Positions 1 to 10,416 are shown, counted from the stretch's first letter. The stretch: 64,000 bases of DNA from Rahnella sikkimica (GCF_002951615.1 NZ_CP019062.1:434001-498000); one strand, 5' to 3'. Numbers and translations: made by a program. Notes: generated by a model from the letters alone, not told the origin.

Positions 1-71
1 AGCTCGCGACGACTGAAACCGGTTCCATTTTTGATGTTATTGCTTGCCATGATTGAAGGATCGTTTTCCAT
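1..71 (-). CDS. 5' end of an unidentified protein with a twin-arginine-like N-terminus (cut by window edge)
   Basis: Read leftwards from position 71, an ATG preceded by a weak purine-rich stretch (GAGAAATGAG) opens a frame that stays open to the edge. A second in-frame ATG is at position 50. The visible peptide is about 24 residues and ends NGTGFSRREL. The SRREL pattern resembles the start of a Tat signal (S-R-R-x-F/L-L-K), but the hydrophobic stretch that would confirm it lies outside the window. Family and function cannot be assigned. It could also be chance. Confidence 0.35.
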   Translation of the reverse strand, partial: MENDPSIMASNNIKNGTGFSRRE

Positions 72-751
72 CTCATTTCTCGCTGGGATTGGGTGTGAAC
101 TAAATAACTCAGGATTTGCTTATCTGATTCTTATTATATGTCGCTAATGTCGAGACTTATCAGTAGGTTGATGATGACCGGCTGTCTCTGCGATAGGGTA
201 TACCAGTAATAACGATGCGGATGATAAGCCAAAAAAGAAGAAATCGTGCAAACAAATTGTGCGGATTTATTAACATTAGATCCAGATTTTAACGTATGAT
301 GCGACGCCGTAAATTTTGTAACCAACTGGTTCATTTCAAAATGAAATTAACCCTGTGAAGCGCGGTGTGTAAAGTCAGGGTTGATTTTAATTGTTTGATT
401 TTATGCTTTTTATTGACGTTTATGAGACGGCTGATAGCGTCGATTTGTATATTAAATGTAAATAAAAACGCAATGAAAAGTAGCGTCATTTGATTAAAGT
501 GGTTGTGAATTAAGACTAAAAAGGTTACAAGTAAGCCAAAATGAGATCTGCCTCTCAGATTCATCGGGAGCGGTCATAAAAATAGCGGAGTCTGTAAGCT
601 TGCACTGGAATAACGTTAATTTAATGTTAATTATTTGAGCAAGAAGTGGGCAAAGCACCGTGTCTCGGCTATAACTTAATCAGTGCAGTTGTAGCTATTT
701 TGTAAAAATATCGTGTAGATGATTGGTTAACATCATTGTCTGGGGAACCAC
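72..751. other. AT-rich intergenic stretch with no convincing gene
   Basis: About 680 bases separate the edge gene from yejG. They are markedly richer in A and T than the genes to the right. Two short minus-strand open frames (134-334 and 331-564) overlap by ATGA, but neither has a ribosome site or recognisable residues. The right end must hold the yejG promoter. A plausible extended AT-rich -10 region lies around 700-715. Nothing else is recognisable here. Confidence 0.5.
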
Positions 752-1096
752 GTGAATAATACCCAACTTTCGGTAGTACATCGTTTGCCGCAAAGTTATC
801 GCTGGTTGTCAGGTTTTGCCGGTATCAAAGTTGAACCGATTCCGCTGCCTGGTAACGAGGAAGATAACAATCTGATCGGCCTGAAACTGCTCAGCCATGA
901 GGGCGAATTCGCCTGGCAGGTGATGCACCAGTTAACCGATGCCTTAGAAGATATTCAGGTCAAAGCGGCGATTGTTGAAATCGACGGCGAGCCGTGTTTA
1001 TTCGTTCATCGTGAAGATGAAAGCGCGACCCTTTGCTGCCTGAAAAACATCGGCGCGGCGATCGCGGAATCTGTCACCGCACTTTATCCATTCTGA
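752..1096 (+). CDS. yejG: YejG family protein of unknown function
   Basis: This 114-residue protein has the same length and overall pattern as E. coli YejG, including N-terminal LSVVHRLPQSYRW, the central GEPCLFV and a C-terminus ending in PF. The start is GTG, preceded by GGGGA at a suitable distance. No signal peptide, membrane segment or catalytic motif is visible, so it is probably a small soluble cytoplasmic protein. It converges on yejF as in E. coli, with a gap of only 17 bases. No function is established for the family to my knowledge. Confidence 0.9.
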   Translation: MNNTQLSVVHRLPQSYRWLSGFAGIKVEPIPLPGNEEDNNLIGLKLLSHEGEFAWQVMHQLTDALEDIQVKAAIVEIDGEPCLFVHREDESATLCCLKNIGAAIAESVTALYPF

Positions 1097-1098
1097 AC

Positions 1099-1120
1099 CG
1101 CCTGATAACACCGTCAGGCG
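1099..1120. terminator. Hairpin between convergent yejG and yejF
   Basis: A perfect 7-bp stem (CGCCTGA / TCAGGCG) with an 8-base loop fills the space between the two convergent stop codons. Its right arm contains the yejF stop codon. Only a short T-run follows on the plus strand, so it is at best a weak bidirectional terminator or RNA-end stabiliser. Confidence 0.45.
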
Positions 1121-2727
1121 ATTTGCGCCTGCGAATCGAACGCATCTGACGCACTCAGCAATTCGCGGGTATAAGCCTGCTGCGGCGCGGTAAAAATCTG
1201 CTCGCAATCTCCCTGTTCGACCACTTCCCCGTTCCTGAGCACCAGCAACTGATGACACAAAGACCGGACAACATGCAAATCATGGCTGATAAACAGATAG
1301 GTCAGGCCGTGGCGTTGCTGAAGTTCGCTCAGGATCGCCAGAATCTGTGCCTGCACCGATTTATCCAGAGACGACGTCGGTTCATCCAGAATCAGCATTT
1401 CGGGCTGTAAAATCAGCGCGCGGGCGATGGCAATACGCTGGCGCTGACCGCCGGAAAATTCAGTCGGATAACGGTGACGGCTCTGCGGATCCAGCCCGAC
1501 TTCCTGCATCGCCCGTATCACTTCCTGTTCGCGCTCCTGCGTACTCACTTTCCGGTGAACCAGCAAACCTTCCGCAATAATCTGTTCCACGGTAAAACGC
1601 GGGTTCAGCGCTGAGAAGGGATCCTGAAACACGACCTGTATCCGGCTGCGGAACGGCAGCATTTGCTTGCGCGAAAACGTGTGCAGCGGCTGGCCGTCAA
1701 ACCAGATTTCGCCCTGAGATCTCATCAGACGTAAAAGCGCCAGCCCGGTCGTGCTCTTTCCTGAACCTGATTCGCCCACCACGCCCAGACTTTCGCCGCG
1801 TCGCAGTTGAAAACTCACCTGATTAACGGCGTGTTTAACGCCGACGGTGCGCCGTAACAGACCGCGTTTAATCGGGAAACCCACATCGAGATTTTTCACG
1901 TCCAGCAAAACCGCAGGATCACCTTTCAGCGGCTGCGGACGCCCCTGCGGTTCGGCCTGCAACATATGTTGCGTGTAAGAATGCTGAGGCTGGCTGAAAA
2001 GCATGGCGCGCGGCTGCTGCTCGACCAGACGCCCTTGTTGCATCACGGCAACGTTATCCGCCAGACGCCGCACGATGCGCAGGTTATGGGTGATAAACAG
2101 CATCGCCATGCCCATTTCCTGTTTCAGCTCGTCGAGCAGAGACAAAATCTGCGCCTGAACGGACACGTCCAGCGCGGTTGTCGGTTCATCAGCAATCAGC
2201 AGTTTCGGCTTAGTCAGTACCGCCATCGCAATCATGACGCGCTGGCGTTCGCCGCCGGAAAGCTGATGCGGAAAATCGCGCAGACGGGACGCCGCCTGGC
2301 GGATACCCACACGATCCAGGCAGCTTAGGATTTCGCTGCGCGCCGCATCACCCCGCAGACCACGATGCAGCGTCAGCACTTCGGTCAGCTGCTTTTCAAT
2401 GGTATGCAGCGGATTCAGCGAAACCATTGGTTCCTGAAAAATCATCGAGATCTGGTTACCGCGGATCTGGCGCAGGGCCTTGCCGTCGGCTTTGAGCAGC
2501 GACCGGCCTTCAAACAGGATATCCCCTTGCGGATACACGGCGACAGAAGGCAGAAGGCGCAGCACGGACAGCGCGGTTACACTTTTGCCGGAACCGGATT
2601 CCCCCACCAGCGCCAGCGTTTCGCCCGCATGAATATTCAGGGAGACATCGCTGACCACTTCGCGTTGCTGATTTCCCTGACGAAAAGCCACGCTCAGGTT
2701 GCGGATTTGCAGTAAAGAGTCCGTCAT
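1114..2727 (-). CDS. yejF: Peptide ABC importer, fused double ATP-binding subunit YejF
   Basis: YejF energises the YejABEF importer, which takes up oligopeptides (in E. coli, microcin C and related peptides) across the inner membrane. Two complete ABC cassettes lie in tandem. Each has a Walker A (GESGSGKS), a signature (SGGERQR in the first, SGGQRQR in the second) and a Walker B/DEP motif. The OppD/OppF-type duplication in one chain of about 537 residues is normal for YejF (529 in E. coli). I chose the ATG giving MTDSLLQIRNLS because it aligns with the family start and lies one base after the yejE stop; a longer frame reaches 2784 but would overlap yejE. It is the last gene of the yejABEF operon. 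Confidence 0.95.
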   Translation of the reverse strand: MTDSLLQIRNLSVAFRQGNQQREVVSDVSLNIHAGETLALVGESGSGKSVTALSVLRLLPSVAVYPQGDILFEGRSLLKADGKALRQIRGNQISMIFQEPMVSLNPLHTIEKQLTEVLTLHRGLRGDAARSEILSCLDRVGIRQAASRLRDFPHQLSGGERQRVMIAMAVLTKPKLLIADEPTTALDVSVQAQILSLLDELKQEMGMAMLFITHNLRIVRRLADNVAVMQQGRLVEQQPRAMLFSQPQHSYTQHMLQAEPQGRPQPLKGDPAVLLDVKNLDVGFPIKRGLLRRTVGVKHAVNQVSFQLRRGESLGVVGESGSGKSTTGLALLRLMRSQGEIWFDGQPLHTFSRKQMLPFRSRIQVVFQDPFSALNPRFTVEQIIAEGLLVHRKVSTQEREQEVIRAMQEVGLDPQSRHRYPTEFSGGQRQRIAIARALILQPEMLILDEPTSSLDKSVQAQILAILSELQQRHGLTYLFISHDLHVVRSLCHQLLVLRNGEVVEQGDCEQIFTAPQQAYTRELLSASDAFDSQAQIA

Positions 2728-2728
2728 C

Positions 2729-3778
2729 TCAGAGCGCCTCGCCGTGATGTGCAGAAGGGTTGAAGGCATCGCGAACCGCTTCACCGATGAAAATCAGCAA
2801 GGACAGCAGGGATGCCAGCACGACGAACGCACTGATGCCCAGCCACGGCGCCTGCAAATTGTTTTTGCCTTCCATCAGTAATGTGCCCAGCGAAGGCGAA
2901 CCCAGCGGTAATCCGAAACCGAGGAAATCCAGCGACGTCAGCGTGGTGATGGAACCGCAAAGAATAAACGGCAGATACGTCAGCGTGGCGACCATCGCAT
3001 TCGGCAACATATGACGCCACATAATGGCCCGGTCGCTGACGCCCATCGCCTGTGCTGCGCGGATGTAATCAAAATTACGGGTGCGCAGGAATTCGGCGCG
3101 GACGACACTGACCAGCGTCATCCAGCCCGAAAGCACGGTAATCAGCAGCAGCCACCAGAAGTTGGGCTGCACCACGCTGGCCAGAATAATGATCAGGAAC
3201 AGCGTCGGAATGCTGGACCACACTTCGATAAAACGCTGACCAAGCAGGTCGATCAGCCCGCCGTAATAACCCTGCGTGGCACCGGCAATAATGCCGATCA
3301 CAGAGGTCAGCACGGTGAGGAAAATGCCGAAGAACAGCGAAATCCGTAAGCCGTACAGGATCTGCGCCAGCACGTCGTGCCCGTTGCTGTCGGTGCCCAG
3401 CCAGTTTGTCGCCGAAGGCGGGGAAGGGAAGGGCTGCGTGGTCGAGAAATTAATCGAGTTATAGCTGCTGCGCACCGGTGCCCAGAGGACCCAGCCGTGA
3501 TCTTCCAGCTGTCTGAGCACAAACGGATCCTGATAATCCGCCGGTGTTTCCAGCTCGCCGCCAAACGTGGTTTCGCTGTAATTCACCATGAAAGGCACAT
3601 ACCAGTGCCCCTGATAACGCGCCAGCAGCGGCTTATCGTTGGCGATGACGTTGGACAGCAACACCAGAACCAGCAGAACCATAAAAATCCACAGCGACCA
3701 GAAACCGCGCCGGTTTTGGCAAAAACGCGCCCAGCGCGCCTGAGTGACGGTGCTGAGTCTGAAGAGTCTCACGGTCAT
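2729..3778 (-). CDS. yejE: Peptide ABC importer permease YejE
   Basis: This inner-membrane permease is one half of the YejBE channel. It has 349 residues against 341 in E. coli, with an N-terminal membrane segment (WSLWIFMVLLVLVLLSNVIA), a large periplasmic loop and five C-terminal helices. The DppC-type coupling motif is seen around EFLRTRNFDYIRAAQAMGVS, followed by RHMLPNA. The start codon overlaps the yejB stop by one base (TGATG), which indicates translational coupling. Confidence 0.95.
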   Translation of the reverse strand: MTVRLFRLSTVTQARWARFCQNRRGFWSLWIFMVLLVLVLLSNVIANDKPLLARYQGHWYVPFMVNYSETTFGGELETPADYQDPFVLRQLEDHGWVLWAPVRSSYNSINFSTTQPFPSPPSATNWLGTDSNGHDVLAQILYGLRISLFFGIFLTVLTSVIGIIAGATQGYYGGLIDLLGQRFIEVWSSIPTLFLIIILASVVQPNFWWLLLITVLSGWMTLVSVVRAEFLRTRNFDYIRAAQAMGVSDRAIMWRHMLPNAMVATLTYLPFILCGSITTLTSLDFLGFGLPLGSPSLGTLLMEGKNNLQAPWLGISAFVVLASLLSLLIFIGEAVRDAFNPSAHHGEAL

Positions 3779-4872
3779 CAGTGACGGCCCTCGAAGTCGA
3801 TACGCGGGTCAACCAGCGTGTAAGTGATGTCGCTGACGATATTGAGCAGTAAGCCAATCAGCGTGAAAACGTAAAGCGTGCCGAAAATCACCGGGAAGTC
3901 ACGCTGGACGATGGCGTCATAGCCCAGTAATCCTAAGCCTTGCAGGGAGAACATGACTTCAATCAGCAGGGAGCCGGTGAAGAACATGCTGATAAACGTG
4001 GCCGGGAAACCGGCAATCACCAGCAGCATGGCGTTGCGAAAGACATGTCGGTACAAGATCTGCTTCTCGTTCAGCCCTTTCGCCCGCGCGGTCACGACGT
4101 ACTGTTTGCTCACCTCATCCATAAAGGAGTTCTTGGTCAGCATGGTCAGCGTCGCGAATCCGCCAATGACCGTCGCCAGCACCGGCAGTGTCACATGCCA
4201 GAGATAATCGGTGATTTTCCCGTACCACGGCAGCGTGTCAAAATTCGGCGACGTCAGCCCGCGCAGCGGGAACCAGTCGAGATAACTGCCGCCGGTAAAC
4301 AGAACAATCAGCAGGATGGCAAACAGAAACGAAGGTACGGCGTAGCCGATAATAATGAATGAGCTGCTCCAGGTATCAAACCGCGAGCCGTTGCGTACCG
4401 CTTTGCGGATGCCCAGCGGAATCGACACCAGATAAATAATCAGCGTGCTCCACAAACCGATGCTGACAGACACCGGCAACGCACTTTTCACCAGCCCCAT
4501 GACGGTTGAGCCGCGAAACAGACTGTCGCCAAAATCAAAGCGCACATAGCTGGAGAGCATGTCGAAATAGCGGACGTGCAGCGGTTTATCAAAACCAAAG
4601 CGATGGGTAATCTCGGCGATAACTTCAGGATCCAGCCCGCGTGCCCCGCGGTACTGGCCTTCGCCAAACTGTGCCACGCCGGGCGACGCTTTTCCGTTAC
4701 CGCTGTTACCGGCAGAATTCGGCAACCCGCTGGATTGGCCCATTTCGATGGCCGCGATGGCCTGATCCACCGGGCCGCCGGGCGCAATCTGCACGATAAA
4801 AAAGTTAATAGTGATGATGGCCCAAAGCGTTGGGATCACCAGAAGCAGTCGTCTTATGAGATAAGCGGCCAC
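3778..4872 (-). CDS. yejB: Peptide ABC importer permease YejB
   Basis: YejB is the partner permease of YejE. It is 364 residues long, the same as E. coli YejB, with an N-terminal helix ([20 protein letters not shown]) and an extended periplasmic insertion rich in Gly, Ser and Asn. The DppB-type transmembrane domain follows, with the cytoplasmic coupling loop [15 protein letters not shown]. It starts 10 bases after the yejA stop and overlaps yejE by one base, so the four genes form one operon. Confidence 0.95.
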   Translation of the reverse strand: MAAYLIRRLLLVIPTLWAIITINFFIVQIAPGGPVDQAIAAIEMGQSSGLPNSAGNSGNGKASPGVAQFGEGQYRGARGLDPEVIAEITHRFGFDKPLHVRYFDMLSSYVRFDFGDSLFRGSTVMGLVKSALPVSVSIGLWSTLIIYLVSIPLGIRKAVRNGSRFDTWSSSFIIIGYAVPSFLFAILLIVLFTGGSYLDWFPLRGLTSPNFDTLPWYGKITDYLWHVTLPVLATVIGGFATLTMLTKNSFMDEVSKQYVVTARAKGLNEKQILYRHVFRNAMLLVIAGFPATFISMFFTGSLLIEVMFSLQGLGLLGYDAIVQRDFPVIFGTLYVFTLIGLLLNIVSDITYTLVDPRIDFEGRH

Positions 4873-4882
4873 ATTGTGCTCC

Positions 4883-6688
4883 TCAGCGGCGTTGCGCAGG
4901 CAAACGCGCTGCGCGGTTCATGTCGTACCACCACGTATCCAGCTCCATCCCGTTGGACGGAGTGACAGCAGGCATCGAAAATTTATCCCAATAGGCATAG
5001 CGTTCGTGATGGGTGTACCACATCGGGATCATGTACATATTCCAGGTCAGCACTCGATCCAGCGCATGGCCGAGCGAGAGCAGCGCGTCCGGTTTACCCT
5101 GATTGGCGGCGATTTCATCGGTGAGTTTGTCGATGGCCGGATCGCTGACGCCCGGTTTGTTGTAAGTGGAATCCAGATATTTGCTGTTCCAGTAAATCTG
5201 TAAATCGCTGCTCGGGTAAGACATCGCCGGATAAACCGTCGGGATCATGTCGTAATCGCGCTGGCGCATGCGGCGGACAAACTGAGAATTGTCGACTTCA
5301 CGAATCGACATATTGATCCCCAGACGCTGCAAATTATGCTGGAACGGCAGGACATACTGCGAGTTCCCCCCGCTGGGCAGCAGCAGTTCAAAAGTAAACG
5401 GCTTGCCGGTTTTGCTGTTCACCAGCACCTGATTTCTGACTTCCCAGCCTGCTTCTTTCAGCAGCGCGGTCGCCCTGAGAAGATTTGTCCGGTCATTGCC
5501 GCTGCCGTCCGTGCGCGGCGGTTTATACAACGTGCTGAACACTTCAGCCGGAACCTGACTCTTGAGCGGCCCGAGCCACGCCAGTTCCGCCACGTTCGGG
5601 TAATCTTTCGCCGCGTACTCGGTATTCTGGAAATAGCTGTCAACGCGCTGGTAGGCATCGAAATAAAGCGCTTTGTTCATCCAGTCAAAATCAAAGGCCA
5701 GCGTCAGGGCTTCGCGCACCTTGCGGTCAGCAAACTGAGGACGGTGAATGTTGAACGCCAGCCAGCGCGTGTCCTGCGCGGCCTGGTTTTCCACATCGGC
5801 CTTCACGATAAAGTTTTTGCTGAAATTGCCGCCCTGATACTGCGTTGACCAGTGCTTTGGCGAGGTTTCCATACGGAAATCAAATGCGCCGGATTTGAAA
5901 GCTTCAAGGGCGACATTGTCATCGAGATAGTAATCGTAGCGGATCGTATCGAAATTATAGCGGCCACGGTTAACCGGCAGATTGGCGGCCCAGTAATCCG
6001 GCACGCGCGAGTAAGTGATGAACTGACCGAGCTTATAGTCGCTGACACGATAAGGCCCGCTGCCCGGCGGTGGCGTGCTCAGCGGCTCATTGAACTTATG
6101 TTTTTCCCAGAATGCCTTTGGCAAAATGGGCAGGCCGAGCAGCCCCAGCATCATGTCCTTGTCGGCTTTCGGCAGCACCATGCGCACCGTCAGCCGTGAG
6201 ATGGCTTTAACTTCCACACCTTTATAAACCACCCGGAACTGCGGAACGCCTTCGGTCATGAATTTTTTGAACGTGAATTCGACATCGCTGGCGGTGATCG
6301 GCGTGTTGTCATTGAAACGGGCACGGGGATTGATATCCACTTCCACCCAGCGGTACTGGCTGTCGTAACGGGCGGAATCGGCAATCAGCGGATAGTAGCT
6401 GCCGATTTCGTCACTGGATGTGGTGAAAAGCGGGTCGTAAAGAGAACCGCTGCGCATCGCCGGATTGCCGCGCGAGGCGAAACGGTTGAAGTTGTCATAG
6501 GTACCGATGGCAGCCAGCGTGATCTGTCCTCCCTTCGGCGCGGCGGGATTGACGTAGTCAAAACTGGTGAAGTTTGAGACATATTTCGGTTCGCCCAAAA
6601 TAGCGAACGCGTAGCTGTCTTGTATGACCTCGGCCTGTGCGCTGAGACTCAGCAAACACAGCGCAACGGCAAGCACGCGAGAAAACAT
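4883..6688 (-). CDS. yejA: Periplasmic peptide-binding protein YejA
   Basis: This SBP_bac_5-family extracellular solute-binding protein delivers peptides to YejBE. I chose the ATG at 6688, which gives a 601-residue precursor with a typical signal peptide ([19 protein letters not shown], cut before EV). AGGAG lies upstream on the minus strand. An upstream in-frame ATG at 6721 would add 11 charged residues and has no ribosome site. Family features include [11 protein letters not shown] at the mature N-terminus and [12 protein letters not shown] in the middle. It is the first gene of the yejABEF operon. Confidence 0.94.
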   Translation of the reverse strand: MFSRVLAVALCLLSLSAQAEVIQDSYAFAILGEPKYVSNFTSFDYVNPAAPKGGQITLAAIGTYDNFNRFASRGNPAMRSGSLYDPLFTTSSDEIGSYYPLIADSARYDSQYRWVEVDINPRARFNDNTPITASDVEFTFKKFMTEGVPQFRVVYKGVEVKAISRLTVRMVLPKADKDMMLGLLGLPILPKAFWEKHKFNEPLSTPPPGSGPYRVSDYKLGQFITYSRVPDYWAANLPVNRGRYNFDTIRYDYYLDDNVALEAFKSGAFDFRMETSPKHWSTQYQGGNFSKNFIVKADVENQAAQDTRWLAFNIHRPQFADRKVREALTLAFDFDWMNKALYFDAYQRVDSYFQNTEYAAKDYPNVAELAWLGPLKSQVPAEVFSTLYKPPRTDGSGNDRTNLLRATALLKEAGWEVRNQVLVNSKTGKPFTFELLLPSGGNSQYVLPFQHNLQRLGINMSIREVDNSQFVRRMRQRDYDMIPTVYPAMSYPSSDLQIYWNSKYLDSTYNKPGVSDPAIDKLTDEIAANQGKPDALLSLGHALDRVLTWNMYMIPMWYTHHERYAYWDKFSMPAVTPSNGMELDTWWYDMNRAARLPAQRR

Positions 6689-6888
6689 CCTGGATCTGCA
6701 CTCCTGTGATGACGACAGCATGGTGCGGACACGATTGCCGCAGGCTATTGTTCAGTGGTAATCAATTGATCGCTAAGACCTTGTAACACAACAGTCCCAG
6801 TTTTCATCCCTGATTTCGGCCTTTTTATCATACTCAGAGGCAGACGGCTAAAAGAAAAGTGGAACAAAAGGGACAAAGCTCGCGCAGA

Positions 6889-8472
6889 TTAGATCTGGTA
6901 GGTCGCGTCTTTCTCGTTGAAATCACGGATGAAATTCATCAGTACGCTGATGCCCAGCGGTTTGCTGTAGAGATAACCCTGGAGGTAAGTCACGCCGTGA
7001 TTACGCAGATATTGCGACTGCAACTCCGTTTCAACGCCCTCAGCCACCGTCTTGAGTTTCAGTTCTTCCGTGAGTTTGAGGACGGTATCCAGAACAGGCG
7101 CGATAAGCGTTTTCTGGTCAATCGACATGACAAATCCGCGATCAATTTTTAAATAATCGAGGGTAAACTTTTCCAGATAAATCAGCGCGCTGTGGCCGGT
7201 CCCGAAATCATCAATAGCAATTTCTATATTGTGGAAGCGCAGCCAGTTGAATTCACGCAGTGCGCCTTCGGTATCAATCATTCCGCGTTCTGTAATTTCG
7301 AAAATCACCTGAAACGCGTTTTCCGGCAGAGCCTCGATAAAATTCAAAACGTCGTCGTGGAAGCTGACCCGGTTCATGTGATGCGGAGAAATGTTGATGC
7401 TCAGTTTGGATTTCTCAGGAAACGCATGTTGCAACTGATGCGCGTCGGTCGCCACCATCGACATCATATGCTGCGTCAGCTCAACAATCAGGCCCTGCGT
7501 TTCAGCGTAACCGATGAAAATTTCCGGCGGAATACGTCCTTCAATCGGATGTTGCCAGCGCAGCAGGGCTTCCAGACCGGTGATTTTCAGGGTTTTAGCA
7601 TCAATGACCGGCTGGTATTCGACAAAAAACTCTTTGTTTTTGAGGCCGCGCAGAATTTCCCTTTCGGCGCTATGCCAGCTGAGCAGGCTGAAATAGATCA
7701 GCGCGCACACTAACAGACTGAGTAACAACCCGCCGAGCAGGGTGAAACGAATGTTCTCGGCGGTCAGGGAAGGGGTATAAAGGCGCAACGTAAAAGGAAG
7801 GGTGTCGGGCTTGATTTCCGTAAAATGGTCCTGGGGTAATTTACTCACAGGAATGAGTGCATCTTCGGAAGACGTGAGGGCGCTGTCACCGATAAGCAGG
7901 GCAAAACCGCGATAACCGTCACCGGGCAGGGCAAAAAGCATATACGGCGACAGGGTGAGTTCTAAGGTCGCAATTACGCCATCATTCGACGCGCCGGGAT
8001 TACGCTGCCAGACAATGATCACCGGGCGATTCGGCACTGCCGGTGTCCCCATTTGCAAATCAATACTCATCATTTTATCGAAATCAATATCATGCAGTGA
8101 GCGGTTGGCTGGAATGTTCTGGTTGCCGGAAGCGGAAGAACAGAAAACCATGCCATTGCGAACCAGCTGAAAATCGCGCACGCCAATACTAAACGCCGCA
8201 TCACGGTTAATTTCACTGGCAATCGAAGGGCAGGATTCGGAAGTCAGCAGGCCAATCCTGCGCATGGTGTCGGTTAACTGATGAAAATAGCGGATGCTGT
8301 ATTGCGCTGTTCTTTCTACGATTTGGTTCTGCTCGCGGGCGTTATTGGCTTTAATGACCGTCAAAGTGACGATAAAGAATAAAATGAAGAACAGCACTGA
8401 AAAAAGGAGGCTTCGTATTAAATAACGGCGCTTGGGCAATACGGTGTGTGTGAGCGCCGTTTTTAAACCCAT
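6889..8472 (-). CDS. pdeN: CSS-motif EAL c-di-GMP phosphodiesterase PdeN (Rtn)
   Basis: This membrane phosphodiesterase hydrolyses cyclic di-GMP. The order is a first transmembrane helix (about 20-42), a periplasmic CSS domain with the diagnostic CSS motif (VFCSSASG) and a second helix (about 243-265). A cytoplasmic EAL domain follows. The catalytic set looks intact: LEALLRW, NIS, EITERG, AIDDFGTGHS, LKIDRGF and AEGVE, so an active enzyme is expected. In E. coli CSS-type PDEs, periplasmic disulfide state controls activity. The gene sits upstream of yejA as in E. coli, but 200 bases apart, probably with its own promoter. Confidence 0.93.
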   Translation of the reverse strand: MGLKTALTHTVLPKRRYLIRSLLFSVLFFILFFIVTLTVIKANNAREQNQIVERTAQYSIRYFHQLTDTMRRIGLLTSESCPSIASEINRDAAFSIGVRDFQLVRNGMVFCSSASGNQNIPANRSLHDIDFDKMMSIDLQMGTPAVPNRPVIIVWQRNPGASNDGVIATLELTLSPYMLFALPGDGYRGFALLIGDSALTSSEDALIPVSKLPQDHFTEIKPDTLPFTLRLYTPSLTAENIRFTLLGGLLLSLLVCALIYFSLLSWHSAEREILRGLKNKEFFVEYQPVIDAKTLKITGLEALLRWQHPIEGRIPPEIFIGYAETQGLIVELTQHMMSMVATDAHQLQHAFPEKSKLSINISPHHMNRVSFHDDVLNFIEALPENAFQVIFEITERGMIDTEGALREFNWLRFHNIEIAIDDFGTGHSALIYLEKFTLDYLKIDRGFVMSIDQKTLIAPVLDTVLKLTEELKLKTVAEGVETELQSQYLRNHGVTYLQGYLYSKPLGISVLMNFIRDFNEKDATYQI

Positions 8473-8558
8473 GTGTTTTGTCCTTTTTCTCGCTGATGAA
8501 GTAAAAGTATAACGTAGTTAAAAAACACCATTGGCTAAATACACTTTATTACGGGCAT

Positions 8559-8591
8559 AAAAAAACGCCATCCGGAGATGACGTTTTTTTA
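8559..8591 (-). terminator. Intrinsic terminator after mepS
   Basis: On the minus strand an AACG-containing stem with one mismatch closes around CGGA and is flanked by seven T residues. A-tracts on the other side make it T-rich in both directions. It lies between the mepS stop and the pdeN start, so it ends mepS transcription. Confidence 0.8.
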
Positions 8592-8637
8592 TTCGCTTGA
8601 TATGGGACAACAAGAATTAAATCAGGGGGTAACGGAA

Positions 8638-9213
8638 TCAGCCGTTAGCCAGAACTCTTCTTGCTTCGCGGTATCGCTTATTCCAGTAAGTTTCGTTCAG
8701 ATTTGAAATCATTACACCCGCACTGGTGGATGCATGAACAAACTGATCATTACCTAAATAAATCCCGACGTGACGCCCTGTTGAGCCCGCGCCGAACAAT
8801 ACCAGATCACCCGGGCGCAGTTTAGAACGCTGGATTTTCTTACCTTTTTCTTCCTGTTCATACGTTGAACGTGGAAGGTCCATACCAAATTGTTCGCGGA
8901 ATGTTACCTGTACGAACGCTGAGCAATCGATACCACGCTTGCTGTCACCGCCTAACCGATAACGAACGCCTTTCCAGCCAGCGTACTGATCCATGATTTT
9001 GGATTTAACGTTGACGTTACGAACCATTGCTTCGAATTCATCCTGAGAGGCTTGCAGTAGAAGACCGTCTTTGTCATTTACTGCACGCATATCAGTTTGT
9101 GCGTTTTCTGTGTTCGAAGAATGTATACCACTACACGCAGAAAGAATAATTGCTGCGCCAATCGCGGGTATCAGCCGCGTGATATATCTCAGAAACGGTT
9201 GAGACTTGACCAT
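8638..9213 (-). CDS. mepS: Murein DD-endopeptidase MepS (Spr), NlpC/P60 lipoprotein
   Basis: MepS cleaves the D-Ala-mDAP crosslinks of peptidoglycan so that new strands can be inserted. It is a 191-residue precursor with a lipobox LSAC (Cys27). The NlpC/P60 domain has the catalytic triad visible as Cys97 in DCSAF, His148 in RHVGIY and His160 in FVHAST. The length matches E. coli MepS (188). In E. coli the protein is degraded by the NlpI-Prc system; neither gene is in this window. It lies between lpxT and pdeN, as in E. coli. Confidence 0.95.
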   Translation of the reverse strand: MVKSQPFLRYITRLIPAIGAAIILSACSGIHSSNTENAQTDMRAVNDKDGLLLQASQDEFEAMVRNVNVKSKIMDQYAGWKGVRYRLGGDSKRGIDCSAFVQVTFREQFGMDLPRSTYEQEEKGKKIQRSKLRPGDLVLFGAGSTGRHVGIYLGNDQFVHASTSAGVMISNLNETYWNKRYREARRVLANG

Positions 9214-9641
9214 TATTGTTGTTATCCCTTGCTGTCCTTAACGATGAAATCGTTATTAAAATTATCAAACCAAGCGAGACTACCTGCCACGATCAGATGG
9301 GACAAACACCTAACCGGGAAAATGTGCGTCAGAGCACGCTTTTTCATTCAAACAGGGTGTTTTTGCCACATTTCTGTGCAAGCGTTTCGGAGAGTACCGT
9401 AATGAATAAGGGATTGCGAGAGGTTTTACCGGATTTTTTATAAGAAATTGTGATGTAAGATGATGTAAGTAAACATGTTAAAAATGGTGTGTTATTTTTA
9501 TACTAATTTGGGTTAAAACCGCATCACAAGCGGGTTTTCGAGCAATAATCCAGCAAAGTATATCTGGAAATTGTCTGGAAAAAAGACCAGACAGAACAAA
9601 ACCTTCTGCCCGATCATAATTAAATAATATGTGTGGGGAAA
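9214..9641. other. Intergenic region upstream of mepS
   Basis: About 430 bases without a gene. They should contain the mepS promoter and leader. A small perfect hairpin (GTCTGG / CCAGAC, 9573-9592) lies close to the lpxT 3' end. It has no T-run after the stem, so it is an RNA 3'-end structure at most. Two overlapping plus-strand open frames (9097-9443) have no support. Confidence 0.5.
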
Positions 9642-10355
9642 TTAAGCCACCGCGTTAGGATTTTTTTTACCGGGGAGCTTTCTCTCCAGCCAGTGAATTA
9701 ATACATCACTGGCGGGCGTCATCAGCCACCAGCTTGCGCCGACCAGCACCACAGACAATGAACCTACCGCGATATCCGTAAACCAGTGCGCCCCAATCAT
9801 CACGCGTGGCAGTGAGAAGATGACGGTGATCACCAGCGCAATCACGAAAGCCGTTTTGCTCAGATACCGCAACATAAAGCAGGTAAAAATAATCAGCATC
9901 ATGCCGTGGTCGCCGGGGAAGCTGTCCGCGGACGAATCTTTGGTCGGGATCCCGGTCAGCTGGCTGACGCGGTTGACGCCTTCAAAACTCAGCGACGGGC
10001 TCTTATGGCTGACCGGCAGCAAATGCCCAAGCTGATTGAGCACCACCGCAGTAAACAGCATAACGAAACCGATAATAATGTAACGACGGCGACCCGCGTT
10101 GTCCTGTTTCAGGAAAAAGCTCAGATAGAGCAGCCCCATTGCCAGCAGGGAAATCGCGTCGAAAGCCCGGTTATTGGTCACTGCAACCAGGTGCAGGAAT
10201 CCGGCATCTGTCGCCAGGTGACGGTTGAAAAAGAAAAAAATCGACTTATCAATCGGAAACCAGAAACCGTGGTTTACCGGTAAATAGAAAGATAAGAAAA
10301 GGGCAACGCCCAATACGTTGAGTATCAGGATTGCGGGAATGTTACGGCGCCACAT
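9642..10355 (-). CDS. lpxT: Lipid A 1-diphosphate synthase LpxT (PAP2 family)
   Basis: LpxT transfers a phosphate from undecaprenyl diphosphate to the 1-position of lipid A on the periplasmic face of the inner membrane, which also recycles the carrier lipid. It has 237 residues, exactly the E. coli length, and about six hydrophobic helices. The PAP2 phosphatase signatures are present: SADSFPGDHG with the catalytic His, and LPRVMIGAHWFTDIAVGS with the second Arg and His. The C-terminus is basic. It is followed by mepS as in E. coli. Confidence 0.94.
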   Translation of the reverse strand: MWRRNIPAILILNVLGVALFLSFYLPVNHGFWFPIDKSIFFFFNRHLATDAGFLHLVAVTNNRAFDAISLLAMGLLYLSFFLKQDNAGRRRYIIIGFVMLFTAVVLNQLGHLLPVSHKSPSLSFEGVNRVSQLTGIPTKDSSADSFPGDHGMMLIIFTCFMLRYLSKTAFVIALVITVIFSLPRVMIGAHWFTDIAVGSLSVVLVGASWWLMTPASDVLIHWLERKLPGKKNPNAVA

Positions 10356-10416
10356 ATCAGGAAAGCCTATTGTTAGCAGGGTAAGTATTAATTTGGTCGG
10401 CGTTAACTTAATCCGA

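Noticed and set aside
134..564. Two minus-strand open frames overlapping by ATGA, like a tiny operon
   Set aside because: No ribosome sites, no family resemblance, AT-rich random-looking composition with irregular residues.
9097..9443. Overlapping plus-strand frames opposite the mepS start
   Set aside because: Antisense to the mepS signal peptide region, no ribosome site, no homology recognised.
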